From: JAGDZR01 sp049115695
GTDB taxonomy: Bacteria > Bacteroidota > Bacteroidia > Cytophagales > Cyclobacteriaceae
NCBI GenBank assembly: GCA_049115695.1
Contig: JAGDZR010000017.1
Coordinates: forward strand, 62,001-126,000
Length of the DNA: 64,000 bases
Direction: 5' to 3'
The notes below the pieces were generated by a model. That model saw nothing but the letters and a program-made list of their open reading frames with translations, ran no database searches and was not told the DNA's origin. The position numbers and the translations under genes are program-made. Below, one piece after another: positions 38,932-48,731 of the stretch; position 1 is the first letter of the stretch; each line of letters starts with the position of its first letter.

Positions 38932-39288
38932 TCACTTTTCCTGACGTTTTACCAATAGGTAAAAATCGTTTCCAATGTCAAGGTACCCCTGGTCATATAC
39001 AAAGCGATATTCATCACCTTTTTTGTTTTTGTAAATATTGGTGATGTACTCAAAATCAAACCCCTTTCGAGCCAGTTTGTCCCGATGAGTTTTGGTCTTA
39101 TCCTCGGGATTGAGCTTTTCCAGAATGCGCCAGTTTTTTCTGAGCGCCGCGTTGACAACTCTCATGAGATTTGTTTGATCCGAATTTTGCTTGTTGTTGT
39201 AAGCATTGCGACAAGCATCAGTGCAAAATTTTTTATCTGACCTTCCCTGAAAAGATCTGTCGCATTCCAAGCATAATTTTTCCTCCAT
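38932..39288 (-). CDS. Small zinc-ribbon protein
   Basis: 118 residues. The N-terminus is a treble-clef type zinc ribbon with CLEC and FCTDACRNAYNN (C6, C9, C22, C26). The remainder is basic then ends in a beta-rich DEYRFVYDQGYLDIGNDFYLLV. It resembles small Bacteroidota proteins of unknown role annotated DUF2116-like. It starts one nt after the stop of the D-aminoacylase gene, so they share a transcript, though no functional tie is evident. Confidence 0.75.
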   Translation of the reverse strand: MEEKLCLECDRSFQGRSDKKFCTDACRNAYNNKQNSDQTNLMRVVNAALRKNWRILEKLNPEDKTKTHRDKLARKGFDFEYITNIYKNKKGDEYRFVYDQGYLDIGNDFYLLVKRQEK

Positions 39289-39289
39289 T

Positions 39290-40834
39290 TTAATTGTTGT
39301 TTTTCAGTCCGCGACCAGCTAAAGCACCTGTGTAATTGCCTTGATCAATTACGATTTGTCCATTGACGATTACATAGTGCATCCCTTCTGCGAGTGCAGT
39401 AGGGTTTTCAAAAGTGGCCTTGTCAGTTACTTCAGTTGGTTTGAAGACAATGATATCAGCAAATGCACCGACTGTCAACACACCTCTTTTTTTGAGGCCA
39501 AATGTTTTCGCTGGAAGTGATGTGCTGCGGTTCACCATTTCTTCTAAAGCCAACACGTTTTTTTCCATGACATATTCTCTCATTTTCTTGGGAAATGAGC
39601 CATACTTTCTTGGATGACCGGAGCTTCCATCCGAGCCAGTCATGACCCAGGGCTGCTTCATGAAATTGATGATGTCATCTTCTATCATGTTAAAAGACCC
39701 AACCCCGGCACCCCCATTTTTGAAGAGGGTAATGGCTGCAGCCACTTCATGCTGACCAAGTTGGCTGGCAACTTGTGCCAGATTCAAGCCTATATATTGT
39801 TCATTTTCACCTTTTGCGTGAGTGAGCAGCAACCGATCTGCTCCACCTCGTTTTCGTATGTTTTCCTGGATATCCGTTTCCAACTTATTCATGATCATGG
39901 GATTGTCAAATCGAGTTTGTCCATCAGCCAGAAACCATCGAGGAAACAATGCGCTTGATATTCCTGTGCCGGAGGCATTGTAAGGATATTGGTCAGCTGT
40001 GATAAGCAGACCTGCCTGTTGTGCTTCCTCAACAACCTGAATGACGTCATCGCTTTGATGCCACACATCTACCCCAAGGCATTTGATATGCGCGATATGA
40101 CCATGAATGTTTGCTGCTTGGGCGATCTCGATGGTTTCCTCAACTGCACCAATGAGTCCAATGTTGTAAGAACTTTCATCTCGCATATGGGTATCATAAT
40201 GTCCGTTATATTGGGCGGCAACTTTTGCTAGTTTGATGACCTCTGCAGTAGATGAGTAGCTCGCTGGTGGATAATATAACCCACTTGATAAGCCGAGAGC
40301 ACCAGCCTCCATGCCTTGTTTTACCAGTTGGGTCATTTCGTTGATTTCCTCAGGTGTTGGAGATTCGTTTCTCATACCCATTACTTTTGAACGTACCGTG
40401 CCATGGCCAATGTAGGTTGCAGCATTGGTGCCAATGCCCTGTTGTTCCCAGGTTTCAAATTGTTGGTCTATATCCAGTGCACTTCTGCCATCGTTTCCCA
40501 CAAACACGGTCGTGACACCTTGTTTCAGGTAGTTGAGGTTGGCATTTCTTACAGTGTCATTGAGGTCAGCCGTTGCGTGAGTGTGAGGGTCAATGAATCC
40601 AGGGGAGATGACATAACCACTGACATCAATATGCTTTCTTCCCAATTGGGGATCAATGGCCATGTCTGTAATCAAAACGATGCTGTCATGCTTAATGGCG
40701 ATTGATGCAATAAATGGTGTAGTGCCCTGTCCATCGATCATCTGCCCCCCGGTAATGAGTATGTCATATGATGGTTCTGTTTGGCATCCCATGATGATCA
40801 GAAATGGAATGAGTAGGAGGGCTTTCGCTTTCAT
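39290..40834 (-). CDS. D-aminoacylase-like amidohydrolase lipoprotein
   Basis: 514 residues. The lipobox is LIIMGC. The amidohydrolase barrel has the metal motif GFIDPHTHAT, then GLSSGLYYPP, HMRDESSYN, HIAHIKCLG, and ADQYPYNASGTGI, followed by MTGSDGSSGHP with the catalytic aspartate. The sequence matches N-acyl-D-amino-acid deacylases, which release D-amino acids from acylated forms using zinc. Location at the outer face of a membrane suits peptide or peptidoglycan turnover, which is inference. Followed at one nt by the zinc-ribbon gene. Confidence 0.88.
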   Translation of the reverse strand: MKAKALLLIPFLIIMGCQTEPSYDILITGGQMIDGQGTTPFIASIAIKHDSIVLITDMAIDPQLGRKHIDVSGYVISPGFIDPHTHATADLNDTVRNANLNYLKQGVTTVFVGNDGRSALDIDQQFETWEQQGIGTNAATYIGHGTVRSKVMGMRNESPTPEEINEMTQLVKQGMEAGALGLSSGLYYPPASYSSTAEVIKLAKVAAQYNGHYDTHMRDESSYNIGLIGAVEETIEIAQAANIHGHIAHIKCLGVDVWHQSDDVIQVVEEAQQAGLLITADQYPYNASGTGISSALFPRWFLADGQTRFDNPMIMNKLETDIQENIRKRGGADRLLLTHAKGENEQYIGLNLAQVASQLGQHEVAAAITLFKNGGAGVGSFNMIEDDIINFMKQPWVMTGSDGSSGHPRKYGSFPKKMREYVMEKNVLALEEMVNRSTSLPAKTFGLKKRGVLTVGAFADIIVFKPTEVTDKATFENPTALAEGMHYVIVNGQIVIDQGNYTGALAGRGLKNNN

Positions 40835-41062
40835 TCAACGAACTTATTCATTTATTCTGGAAATAATATTAAAATTCATACAATTTGTAATTGACTGTTA
40901 ATCAAACACTAAAACATTTACAAACGACAACAAATGGCTACAATCGACTGTAATTGATTAATTACCGAATAACGCTTGGTGGGTTTTTCACTTTTGTATC
41001 GTCGATGTTCGACAATCATCTGCTGATAAGATGATCAATCAATATTTTAAACTTTTATTATC

Positions 41063-41398
41063 ATGAGTAACATTAAAAACAACGTGCAATTGATTGGCAG
41101 ATTAGGAAACGATCCTGAAGTAAGAGATTTCGAAAGTGGCAAGAAAATGGCCACATTCTCGCTCGCCACCAACGAGGTGTACACCAATAACAAAGGTGAA
41201 AAAGTGGACGACACACAATGGCATAACATTGTGGTGTGGGGAAACAAAGTAAACATTGTTGAGTCCTATCTGAAGAAAGGTTCAGAGGTACTCGTCAGTG
41301 GCCGATTGCAATATCGAAGCTATGAGAAGGAAGGTGAAAAGCGATTTATTACCGAGATCAACATGAATGAATTGCAGTTCATGGGTAAAAAGGATTGA
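41063..41398 (+). CDS. ssb: Single-stranded DNA-binding protein, short form
   Basis: 111 residues, an OB fold with NNVQLIGRLGNDPEVR, ATFSLATNE, DDTQWHNIVVWG, YLKKGSEVLVSGRLQYRSYE and ELQFMG. It ends at the OB fold: the flexible linker and acidic tail ending in Phe that recruits replication proteins are absent. It therefore looks like an accessory SSB (for competence or recombination), the main SSB being elsewhere. A strong terminator follows 20 nt after the stop. Confidence 0.92.
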   Translation: MSNIKNNVQLIGRLGNDPEVRDFESGKKMATFSLATNEVYTNNKGEKVDDTQWHNIVVWGNKVNIVESYLKKGSEVLVSGRLQYRSYEKEGEKRFITEINMNELQFMGKKD

Positions 41399-41417
41399 CC
41401 TTAATCTTCAGGCAAAA

Positions 41418-41452
41418 AAAAGGCCCGCTTCGAAACTCGATGCGGGCCTTTT
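41418..41452. terminator. Bidirectional intrinsic terminator
   Basis: Stem of 11 bp (AAAAGGCCCGC with GCGGGCCTTTT), 13-nt loop, an A run before and T run after. It serves ssb on the plus strand and the giant T9SS gene on the minus strand, whose stop lies 15 nt to the right. Confidence 0.9.
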
Positions 41453-41466
41453 AGTTTTAGTGGTAT

Positions 41467-44400
41467 TTAGTTTTTAATGATTCTTTTCGTTTGCAGTAAT
41501 TCTCCACTGTCAAAAACCTGGATAAGGTAGATGCCTTTGGTGATGGTCTTCAAATCCAGTTGAGTGGCTTCTCCAGTGTTCATCTTATTTTCCAGTAACA
41601 CCTTTCCGCCCAAATCCACCAATCTTAAGCTTGCGTTTTCTATTCCGTTATGCAACTCAATTGTGACGGTATTGACCACAGGGTTAGGGTAAACGAGTAG
41701 TTGTTCTTGAAGCCCTAGACCCAGTACTGCTGTTACCTCCACTTCAATCTTTTCTTCGCCCACTACAGCTGTTAGCACAACATCTGGTTGTTCGTCCGAT
41801 ATGGTAATGCTATTGTTTGCCAGATCCATAGAAACACCTGCTACTTCCACCTTCAGCGAGAACTCTCCATTAGGTACGCCTGATATCGTGAAGTCTCCGT
41901 TTGCATCTGTTTTGACCTCCGCAATGATTTCCTCGCTTGGAAGTCTGATTAGGTAAACTGATACGTTCTCTACAGGATTGCCTTCCATGATGCGACCGTT
42001 CACAACATGAGAGGAGCGACCATTGGTAGATTCAATGATTCTTCCCGTAATTTCACCATCTCCCGTTAGCGCAGTTTCAGCTGGCTTAGCGATCATCACA
42101 ATATCTGCGCTTACATTGGCAGCAACACTGAGCTCGGTTGCATCTTCCCAGAAGAGTTCATTTCCAAAGAATGTGGAGAAGTGATCTGACGCTTCACTTG
42201 CGGATACAGATACATAGTAGCTGCCGTCTCGCACGTCGATTGCATAGCTACCATCCGATTGAAGTGCAGTAGTATAATCAAGCATACCAGATAATGCTAT
42301 TGTACCATCCGAAAATGCCGTACCCGTACTACTGGTCACCATTCCGGATACAGTGAAAAGTGGCTTTACGGTAATCGTCACACTTTTAGAAGCCGATTTG
42401 AAATTATCACTGCCTGATTGTGTCGCTTTGATGACTACAGTGCCTGCACCGCTAAATGTTAGTGCATTACCTGTGATTGTAGCAGGTCCGGACGCTACTT
42501 CAAAGGTCACGGTCAGTTCAGAAGAAGCTGTTGCCTCCAGTGTTATGCTTTCGTCTTGATAGTAGGTATCGTTAAGCGTAAACTCAATCGTCTGACTTTC
42601 TTTTCCACTATTGTCTGTTACGTTAAATGTTTTCGTAACAGCTGTTGCAGCATGGTAATTCTGATTGCCAGCCTGCGTTGCTGTTACGGACACTTCTCCT
42701 TCACCAGTAAGGGTGAGCACATTGCCATCAATTGTGGCAGGACCACTATTGACCTCAAACAACACATCTAGACCTGATGTTGAACTGGCTGTTAGCGTAA
42801 CCGATGTGGTTGTTCCTAGGTCAACATCCGATAAGCTATCCAATGTAATCGTCTGTGAAGCCTTAAGGATGACTAAAGGTTGTGTCACGGAAGCAGCATC
42901 TGCGTAGTTTTTGGTCGATGCTGCATAAGCTGTAATATTGACTGTGCCGGCATTTTCGACTGTAAGACTCGAATCACTAATCGATGCGATACTGATATTG
43001 TCACTTGAATAGGACACATCAAGTCCAGCACTTGAAGTGCCGGTTAACGTTATCGGGTCGTCTCCATATGTCAATGTGTCTAAGGCTCCAAAAGTAATGG
43101 TCTGTTGCCCTTGTAATACACTAAATGTTTGAGTGCTGCTGGCAGCATACTCATAGTTACCGTATCCCAACGCTTGAGCATAGACAGACACATTACCAAC
43201 CCCCAATACTACGAGACTATCGTTACTAACCTTTGCAACTGAATCATTGGAAAGAACAAACGTAATCTCTTGACCTGCCGATGATGTGGCTATCAAAGGC
43301 ACTCGGGCTGTTTCACCATAAAAAACAAACTCCAACTCCTCCAAACTAACCGTTTGAGGTGCTTGCTTAACGTAAATCGGAATATTGCCTCCTTTCGTTG
43401 CAGCCTCATAATTATCATTTCCTGGTTGTTCGACTGATAGGTCGACACGGCCCCAACCTTTAATTACGAGGCTGTCATTCCGAATTTCAGCAACCGTATC
43501 ATGTTCAAGCGCATAGGTCAATGCCAGTCCAGAGCTGGTTGTCGCTCCTATCGGGATCACTAGCCCCTCTTCGTATGTTGTTTCTATGGATTCAAAATTC
43601 AATTGTTGAGTGGCTTTTGTAATAGTAAGTGATTGATTCACGCTTGACAGTGTATAATTATTGTCAGACGGTGTGCTAATAGTAATTTCATATGTGCCAG
43701 GAGCACTCTCTGATGTAGTGGAAGAGGTTGCCACTGGCAAATTGTCCAACATCGTACTATCATCGCCATTCACAAAACCCGAGTAGGTGAAAGAAAATTC
43801 AGGATTTGCTTCACCATACGCCCTTGAGGCTTCAACGCCTGTGATGGTCAGAGTTGCCTTATTGACAGTTAAGGACTGTGCAACCGATTGGGCGGCATTG
43901 TACTGGTCATTTCCGGCCTGCGCTGCTGTGATGTTTACCGTGCCAGCACCTACAATCGTTAGTTCAGCACCTGATACAGTTGCGATCGTCTCATCATCAG
44001 AAGTGTAGGTGAGTGAAAGCTCGGAACTCGAGGTACCCGTTAAACTGAAAGTGGTATCACCGTAAGTCTTAGCATCCAGTGCGTCGAACGTGATGGTTTG
44101 ATCCACCTTGGTAATCGTTACCACTACTTGCCAATCCTGGGTAGTCTGTTGGTCATCAGCCAAAATAGAATAAGTCACCGTGTCAGAAAAGTCGTTGGCA
44201 GTTGTGCCACTCACCTGGTCTGTGTTGGAGACCATTGCAGATGCTCCTCCAGAAAGCGAGAATGTTGCAACCAGAGCAGTTAGGTCTGTGCCATAGTTTA
44301 CACCTATTTCGATAAGATGGTTGGTACTATCGATGGTTGCTTCTCCAGATTGCGCTGCAAATGAAAAGCTGGAGAAATCCGTTGAGTCATTGTCTGCAGC

Positions 44401-47400
44401 CGTCACTGTTACATTCCAATTCTGATTAGTGGAGCTATCACCCGCGATTACATTGTAGGTCACCGTATTGGTAAAGTCGTTTGCTGTGGTCTGACTTACT
44501 TGATCAACACCGCCAATCTGGGCATAGGCTTCATCAGACAAACTGAAAGTAGCCACCAATGCGCTTAAGGAAGTACCGTATTCCACTTCAATTCCAATAG
44601 TATGGCCAACCGCGTCAATGGTTGCTGCTCCTGTTTGACTGTCCAGGCTGAAGGAGACGAAATCTGTCTCGGTATTGGCTGCTACAGTGACATTAACCGT
44701 CCAATCCTCGGTTGTAGTGCCATCTTCTGCTGTCACTGTGTAGGTCACTTCTCCACTAAAGTCATTTGATGTTGTGCCACTAACTTGGTCCGTGCTTCCA
44801 ATTTTGACAGTTGCTCCTTCTGATAAAGTGAAAGTAGCAATCAGGCTTGATAAGCTTGTGCCATACGCAACTTCGATATCGATAGTATGATTATTCGCGT
44901 CAATGGTGGCTCCCCCGGTCTGTTCTGAAAGAGAGAATGCTGTGAAGTCAGTCTCGGAGCTGATGTTTGAGACAATGTTACGCAAGATTGACAGGGTTAT
45001 ATTTTCCTGATCAACTACTGCTAAATCAGATTTACCATCTGCATCTAAATCCGACAAAATAATGTCCGATGGAGCATTTGAATAGAACTTTACTTGCTTA
45101 CTAAATCCAATTGCAGACGAGTCTGCCTGGTTTTGAAAGATCACAATGGAGTCTGCTGAGGAATTGTTGATGGCCAAATCTGGAAAATTATCTCCATTAA
45201 CATCCCCAACTTCTAATGCGCTAACTCCACTGCTTGAGGTGTAATCTTGTTTTGAAAAAGACAAACTGGTGGGAGATGTGGATGTGTTTTCCAGTACAGT
45301 AACGTCATTGCTGTTTGAGTTGGCAGTAACGATATCCAAATCTCCATCCAAATCAAGATCCACTACTTTGATCGACATGGGCTGTGTTCCAACCGCATAA
45401 TCAAGTTTGGCTTCAAAGCTTATGGTGTCCGTTTCATCACCATTATTGATTAGAACTGAAACAGTCGAAGCAGTACTATTGGCTGTAATTACATCCAATT
45501 TACCATCTGCATTAAGATCTGCAATAGCTATTGATCGTGGAGCCGTTCCCGTGGTAAAGTCTTCCTTAACGTCAAAAGACAATTCACTGTTAGTCTGCCT
45601 GATGCTTCGAAAGATTGAAACAGTACTTGCCGAATTGCTAACTACCAAATCGTTTTTACCATCCTGATCAAAGTCGCCGACAGCCGCAGCGTAGGTCTGT
45701 GATCCTACTGCCAGGTCCAACGTAGTAAACGACCAGCTGCTAGTGGTGCTGTTGTTTTTAAAAACTCTAACAGAGTTTGATAATGTGAGTACCGATACAA
45801 TGTCCATGACGCCATCACCCGTAAGGTCACCGAATGCGAGATCTTTCGGCTTAGCCGCAGCATCAAAAGATGAACCGGTTTCAAAGGACATGGTGCCGCT
45901 CTCGGTGCTCGTATTTCTATAAATGGATATTGAATTTGTTCCGGGGGTACTGACTATGTCCATTTTGCCGTCTCCATCAAAATCAGCAGATATGACGGTT
46001 CCAACTGCTTCAGTTACATTAGCTGCACCCTTGCTCTCAAATGAATTTGTATAGACATGGCCACCGTCAAAGGTGCTGGTGTACCATTTTTTTGAAACAG
46101 TAGTACGCCCATTAACAGTAAGTGAAATCGGAGCGTAATTTGATCCGGCTGGAATGCTAACACTCAGCTCCGTTGTTGTGGCCTGATTGACAGTTGCCTT
46201 TGCACCTCCAAAGTATACAATATTATCAGCTGCAGTTGAACTAAAATCTTCTCCCGTTATCGTAACCGTCGTTCCGATTGGACCGGCGGTCGGAGTAAAT
46301 GATGTGATCGATGGAACCGGTGTTGGGGCAACATGTACAATCACATTCCAATCCTGAGTAGTAGTACTATCATCAGCTGTGATTATATAGGTTACTGTAT
46401 CAGAGAAATCATTTGCTGTAGTGCCACTTACCTGATCTGCCTCACCTATTTTGGCATATGAAGCTTTTGTGGCCAGGGTAAATGTTGCCACCAGATTGGT
46501 GACAGCACTGTTGGGCGGCAAGTACACATTAACAGCGTGTTCGGCTGTATCGATGGTAACAGAATCCTGATTAGTAATTTCATAGGTATAAATATCGGTA
46601 TCCTGGGGTCGATATTTCCAGAATCTACCTGCTGCAACACCATCATATCCCTGAAAATAAAGTTCATTTTGATGGGTGAGCATCCAGGCGTTTCCGGTAC
46701 CACTTGTGCTTCCAGAGCGTAAGTCGAACGCCATTTGTGTGCCCGCCACTGTGCCATCACTCCTCCAGATTTCAGTACCATTGGTACCATCATCCGATAA
46801 AAAATAGTATTCTCCAAAGAGTGTTTCCGGGCGTTCAAATTCCTTTGGATCATCACCAACTCTGAAACTGATATCCTGAGTCAGGAGCTTCGATGTTCCA
46901 CCGGTAGTTCCGTCACTCACCCACAGTTCATGGATATTTGTTGTAGATGAATTAGTTACATAAAATAGTAAAGTATCAGTGGTCTTATGGTTAAAATAGG
47001 TTTGATTAGATAGGTCTACAATCTTTGCTGTACCCGCATCCGTTCCATCCGTTTTCCATAACTCGGTGGCAATTTTATTCGAAACAGTGGATATGGTGAA
47101 AGTCAATTCGCCATCCAATTCAAGAAAATTATTCGGTTTGGAATCTAAACTCCCTGTATTAATATTCTTGACCATCACCGTGCCAGCATCCGTCCCATCA
47201 CTCTTCCAGAGCTCAATGCCATTGGTGCCATCATTGCCCGCGAAGTATAACGTCCCATTCCAGTTATAGGCGTCATATAGGTAAATCCCATTGCCAGAAG
47301 TATTGATGTCTTTAACCATGGTAGTTCCACCATCAGTGCCATCACTCTTCCATAGTTCAGTGCCATTGGTGCCATCAGTGGCCATAAAGAATAGGGTGCC

Positions 47401-47961
47401 GTTGACATCTCTTAATTGTGCCGGATTACTTGACCCAGACGTGTTGATGTCTTTGACGCGAACTGTTCCATTAGCTGTTCCATCACTCATCCATAACTCT
47501 GATTCTGTCCCGTTGTGCGCCTGGAAAAAGAGTTTGCCATTGGATGCCACCATGTTGTCATAGTTGGTTTGGGTTAGGCCGTTCGAGGTGCCGACACGAA
47601 TGTCTTTTACCATTTGCGTGCCGGCAGAGGTCCCATCACTGGTCCATAGTTCCAGTCCATGATCGTCATCCCCACCCACAAAAAAGAGTTGGCCATTTAC
47701 ATCAGTCATTGTTCTGGGAATGTAGTTGGAAGTATTTGACCAGTTAAATGTCTTCACTAATTCTGTTCCTTCACTCGTGCCGTCAGTTTTCCATAAGCCA
47801 TAGTCAGCTCCTACCTTGGCAGCATAGTAGATCGTATCTCCAATTGTAGTGAAGTATCTCGGGCTTGTTCCGACTTCATCCGCAACTTGAGTTTGACCGA
47901 TGCTGAATAAGCTTATCAATAGAGCCAGAAAGGTAAGTTTGATCTTTATATATGTATGCAT
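41467..47961 (-). CDS. Giant multi-repeat secreted protein with type IX secretion signal
   Basis: 2164 residues. After a signal peptide (LTFLALLISLFSIGQT) come eight ELWxxDGT repeats (about 53-410), one DUF5018-like Ig domain (455-545), an IPT/TIG domain (548-625), seven FG-GAP calcium-binding repeats (658-985), three more DUF5018-like domains (1005-1290), about six Ig-like QTI...YGD repeats with one MBG domain (to about 1850), a CNA/carboxypeptidase-regulatory pair with VSVYLIRLPS, and the T9SS type A sorting domain with VYPNP at the C-terminus. It is exported through the outer membrane by T9SS and probably anchored to or released from the surface. Adhesion is the likely role; no catalytic domain is visible. 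Confidence 0.93.
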   Translation of the reverse strand: MHTYIKIKLTFLALLISLFSIGQTQVADEVGTSPRYFTTIGDTIYYAAKVGADYGLWKTDGTSEGTELVKTFNWSNTSNYIPRTMTDVNGQLFFVGGDDDHGLELWTSDGTSAGTQMVKDIRVGTSNGLTQTNYDNMVASNGKLFFQAHNGTESELWMSDGTANGTVRVKDINTSGSSNPAQLRDVNGTLFFMATDGTNGTELWKSDGTDGGTTMVKDINTSGNGIYLYDAYNWNGTLYFAGNDGTNGIELWKSDGTDAGTVMVKNINTGSLDSKPNNFLELDGELTFTISTVSNKIATELWKTDGTDAGTAKIVDLSNQTYFNHKTTDTLLFYVTNSSTTNIHELWVSDGTTGGTSKLLTQDISFRVGDDPKEFERPETLFGEYYFLSDDGTNGTEIWRSDGTVAGTQMAFDLRSGSTSGTGNAWMLTHQNELYFQGYDGVAAGRFWKYRPQDTDIYTYEITNQDSVTIDTAEHAVNVYLPPNSAVTNLVATFTLATKASYAKIGEADQVSGTTANDFSDTVTYIITADDSTTTQDWNVIVHVAPTPVPSITSFTPTAGPIGTTVTITGEDFSSTAADNIVYFGGAKATVNQATTTELSVSIPAGSNYAPISLTVNGRTTVSKKWYTSTFDGGHVYTNSFESKGAANVTEAVGTVISADFDGDGKMDIVSTPGTNSISIYRNTSTESGTMSFETGSSFDAAAKPKDLAFGDLTGDGVMDIVSVLTLSNSVRVFKNNSTTSSWSFTTLDLAVGSQTYAAAVGDFDQDGKNDLVVSNSASTVSIFRSIRQTNSELSFDVKEDFTTGTAPRSIAIADLNADGKLDVITANSTASTVSVLINNGDETDTISFEAKLDYAVGTQPMSIKVVDLDLDGDLDIVTANSNSNDVTVLENTSTSPTSLSFSKQDYTSSSGVSALEVGDVNGDNFPDLAINNSSADSIVIFQNQADSSAIGFSKQVKFYSNAPSDIILSDLDADGKSDLAVVDQENITLSILRNIVSNISSETDFTAFSLSEQTGGATIDANNHTIDIEVAYGTSLSSLIATFTLSEGATVKIGSTDQVSGTTSNDFSGEVTYTVTAEDGTTTEDWTVNVTVAANTETDFVSFSLDSQTGAATIDAVGHTIGIEVEYGTSLSALVATFSLSDEAYAQIGGVDQVSQTTANDFTNTVTYNVIAGDSSTNQNWNVTVTAADNDSTDFSSFSFAAQSGEATIDSTNHLIEIGVNYGTDLTALVATFSLSGGASAMVSNTDQVSGTTANDFSDTVTYSILADDQQTTQDWQVVVTITKVDQTITFDALDAKTYGDTTFSLTGTSSSELSLTYTSDDETIATVSGAELTIVGAGTVNITAAQAGNDQYNAAQSVAQSLTVNKATLTITGVEASRAYGEANPEFSFTYSGFVNGDDSTMLDNLPVATSSTTSESAPGTYEITISTPSDNNYTLSSVNQSLTITKATQQLNFESIETTYEEGLVIPIGATTSSGLALTYALEHDTVAEIRNDSLVIKGWGRVDLSVEQPGNDNYEAATKGGNIPIYVKQAPQTVSLEELEFVFYGETARVPLIATSSAGQEITFVLSNDSVAKVSNDSLVVLGVGNVSVYAQALGYGNYEYAASSTQTFSVLQGQQTITFGALDTLTYGDDPITLTGTSSAGLDVSYSSDNISIASISDSSLTVENAGTVNITAYAASTKNYADAASVTQPLVILKASQTITLDSLSDVDLGTTTSVTLTASSTSGLDVLFEVNSGPATIDGNVLTLTGEGEVSVTATQAGNQNYHAATAVTKTFNVTDNSGKESQTIEFTLNDTYYQDESITLEATASSELTVTFEVASGPATITGNALTFSGAGTVVIKATQSGSDNFKSASKSVTITVKPLFTVSGMVTSSTGTAFSDGTIALSGMLDYTTALQSDGSYAIDVRDGSYYVSVSASEASDHFSTFFGNELFWEDATELSVAANVSADIVMIAKPAETALTGDGEITGRIIESTNGRSSHVVNGRIMEGNPVENVSVYLIRLPSEEIIAEVKTDANGDFTISGVPNGEFSLKVEVAGVSMDLANNSITISDEQPDVVLTAVVGEEKIEVEVTAVLGLGLQEQLLVYPNPVVNTVTIELHNGIENASLRLVDLGGKVLLENKMNTGEATQLDLKTITKGIYLIQVFDSGELLQTKRIIKN
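44092..44949 (-). repeat. Three tandem DUF5018-like Ig domains
   Basis: Each copy has a FSLxxQTGxATID opening, an IEVxYGTxLxxLxATF strand, a DQVSGTTxNDF segment and a closing TQDWxVxVT strand, with a spacing of about 95 residues. A fourth, diverged copy lies near residues 455-545. Confidence 0.8.
45007..45990 (-). repeat. Seven FG-GAP/VCBS calcium-binding repeats
   Basis: D-x-D-x-DG-x-x-D type motifs (e.g. DFDGDGKMDIV, DLDADGKSDLAV) recur at residues about 660, 712, 763, 815, 869, 920 and 971, a period of 51-54. Seven copies fit one integrin-like seven-blade propeller. Confidence 0.88.
46732..47805 (-). repeat. Eight ELWxxDGT protein repeats
   Basis: Repeats of roughly 45-50 codons, each with (E/G)(L/I)W-x-x-DGT followed by GT and a valine-lysine strand, at residues about 55, 104, 155, 202, 250, 300, 345 and 397. 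DNA similarity between copies is obvious around 47160-47480. They are thought to form a beta-propeller-like structure. Confidence 0.85.
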
Positions 47962-48058
47962 AGCAGTTAGGTTGTATTTATTCTAAATATCTACTTAATC
48001 AGGAAAAGTTGGAGTAAACCAATAGGTAATATGGTTAATCTCATTGGATTCGTCATCC

Positions 48059-48081
48059 CTCCGTAGGGTGATTTCACGGAG
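48059..48081 (+). promoter_or_regulatory. Hairpin upstream of the LuxR-type regulator gene
   Basis: CTCCGT (48059-48064) pairs with ACGGAG (48076-48081) across an 11-nt loop, 33 nt before the TTG start. It could be an operator or an mRNA structure; there is no T-tract, so a terminator is unlikely. Confidence 0.35.
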
Positions 48082-48113
48082 ATTTGAACTAATTTGGACC
48101 TCAAACCAGACCA

Positions 48114-48731
48114 TTGACAAGTTTGCAAATCCTGATTCTTGACGATCACTCATTGTATTCAAAGGGGCTTGAGAAAATCATTCAAGACCATTTTTCAGAT
48201 AGCGTAATCCGTTCATTCTCCTCTATCAAACGAATCAGGGAATTTGCTATAAACCTGAATGATTGTGATTTACTTATTTCTGATATTGAGTTACCTGACG
48301 AGGATATTTTCCAATTTCTGAAAGAGGTGATGGGTGACTTTCCGAATCTTCCCATTCTTGTCATTTCAATGCACAAAAAGTTGTCAATTATACGTAAGTG
48401 TAAGCAGTTAGGCGTTCAAGGGTATATTCTCAAGGACGAGGATCAATATCTTGTTCAGGCAATCCAGGAGACCATCAACGGAGCGGAGTTTTACTCACCT
48501 CGAATTCAGGCTTATTATCATGAACTTTCAGAAGATCTGAACAAGATTTCTGAAAGAGAAGAGCAGATCATTAAGTTGATTTGTGAAGGTCACTCCAACC
48601 AATCGATAGCTGATCAACTGCACATCTCTATCGAAACGATCAAAACTCATAAGAAGAACATCAAACGAAAGATTGGATACACTGACATCAGTGAATTAAT
48701 GCGCTATGCAAAGGAAAGGATGTTGTTTTGA
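48114..48731 (+). CDS. LuxR/NarL-type response regulator, TTG start
   Basis: 205 residues. The receiver begins LQILILDDHSLYSKGLEKII (D10/D11), has the phospho-acceptor D57 in LLISDIELPD, and the conserved lysine in GYILKDED. The DNA-binding end is a GerE helix-turn-helix (ISEREEQIIKLICEGHSNQSI... then TIKTHKKNIKRKIG). An in-frame stop at 48090 and no ATG before the receiver mean translation must start at a TTG, 48114 being the best. The kinase gene overlaps its stop by 3 nt. It is divergent from the giant T9SS gene, a possible target. Confidence 0.92.
   Translation: MTSLQILILDDHSLYSKGLEKIIQDHFSDSVIRSFSSIKRIREFAINLNDCDLLISDIELPDEDIFQFLKEVMGDFPNLPILVISMHKKLSIIRKCKQLGVQGYILKDEDQYLVQAIQETINGAEFYSPRIQAYYHELSEDLNKISEREEQIIKLICEGHSNQSIADQLHISIETIKTHKKNIKRKIGYTDISELMRYAKERMLF

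Noticed and set aside
39614..39958. 114-codon frame antisense to the amidohydrolase
   Set aside because: The antisense gene is a full-length family member; this frame has no domain.
46446..46859. 137-codon minus-strand frame inside the giant T9SS gene
   Set aside because: Arises from the repetitive, stop-poor codons of the real frame.
46732..47805. Regularly spaced DNA repeats resembling a CRISPR array
   Set aside because: Repeats are degenerate, in frame, about 140 nt apart and encode ELWxxDGT protein repeats.
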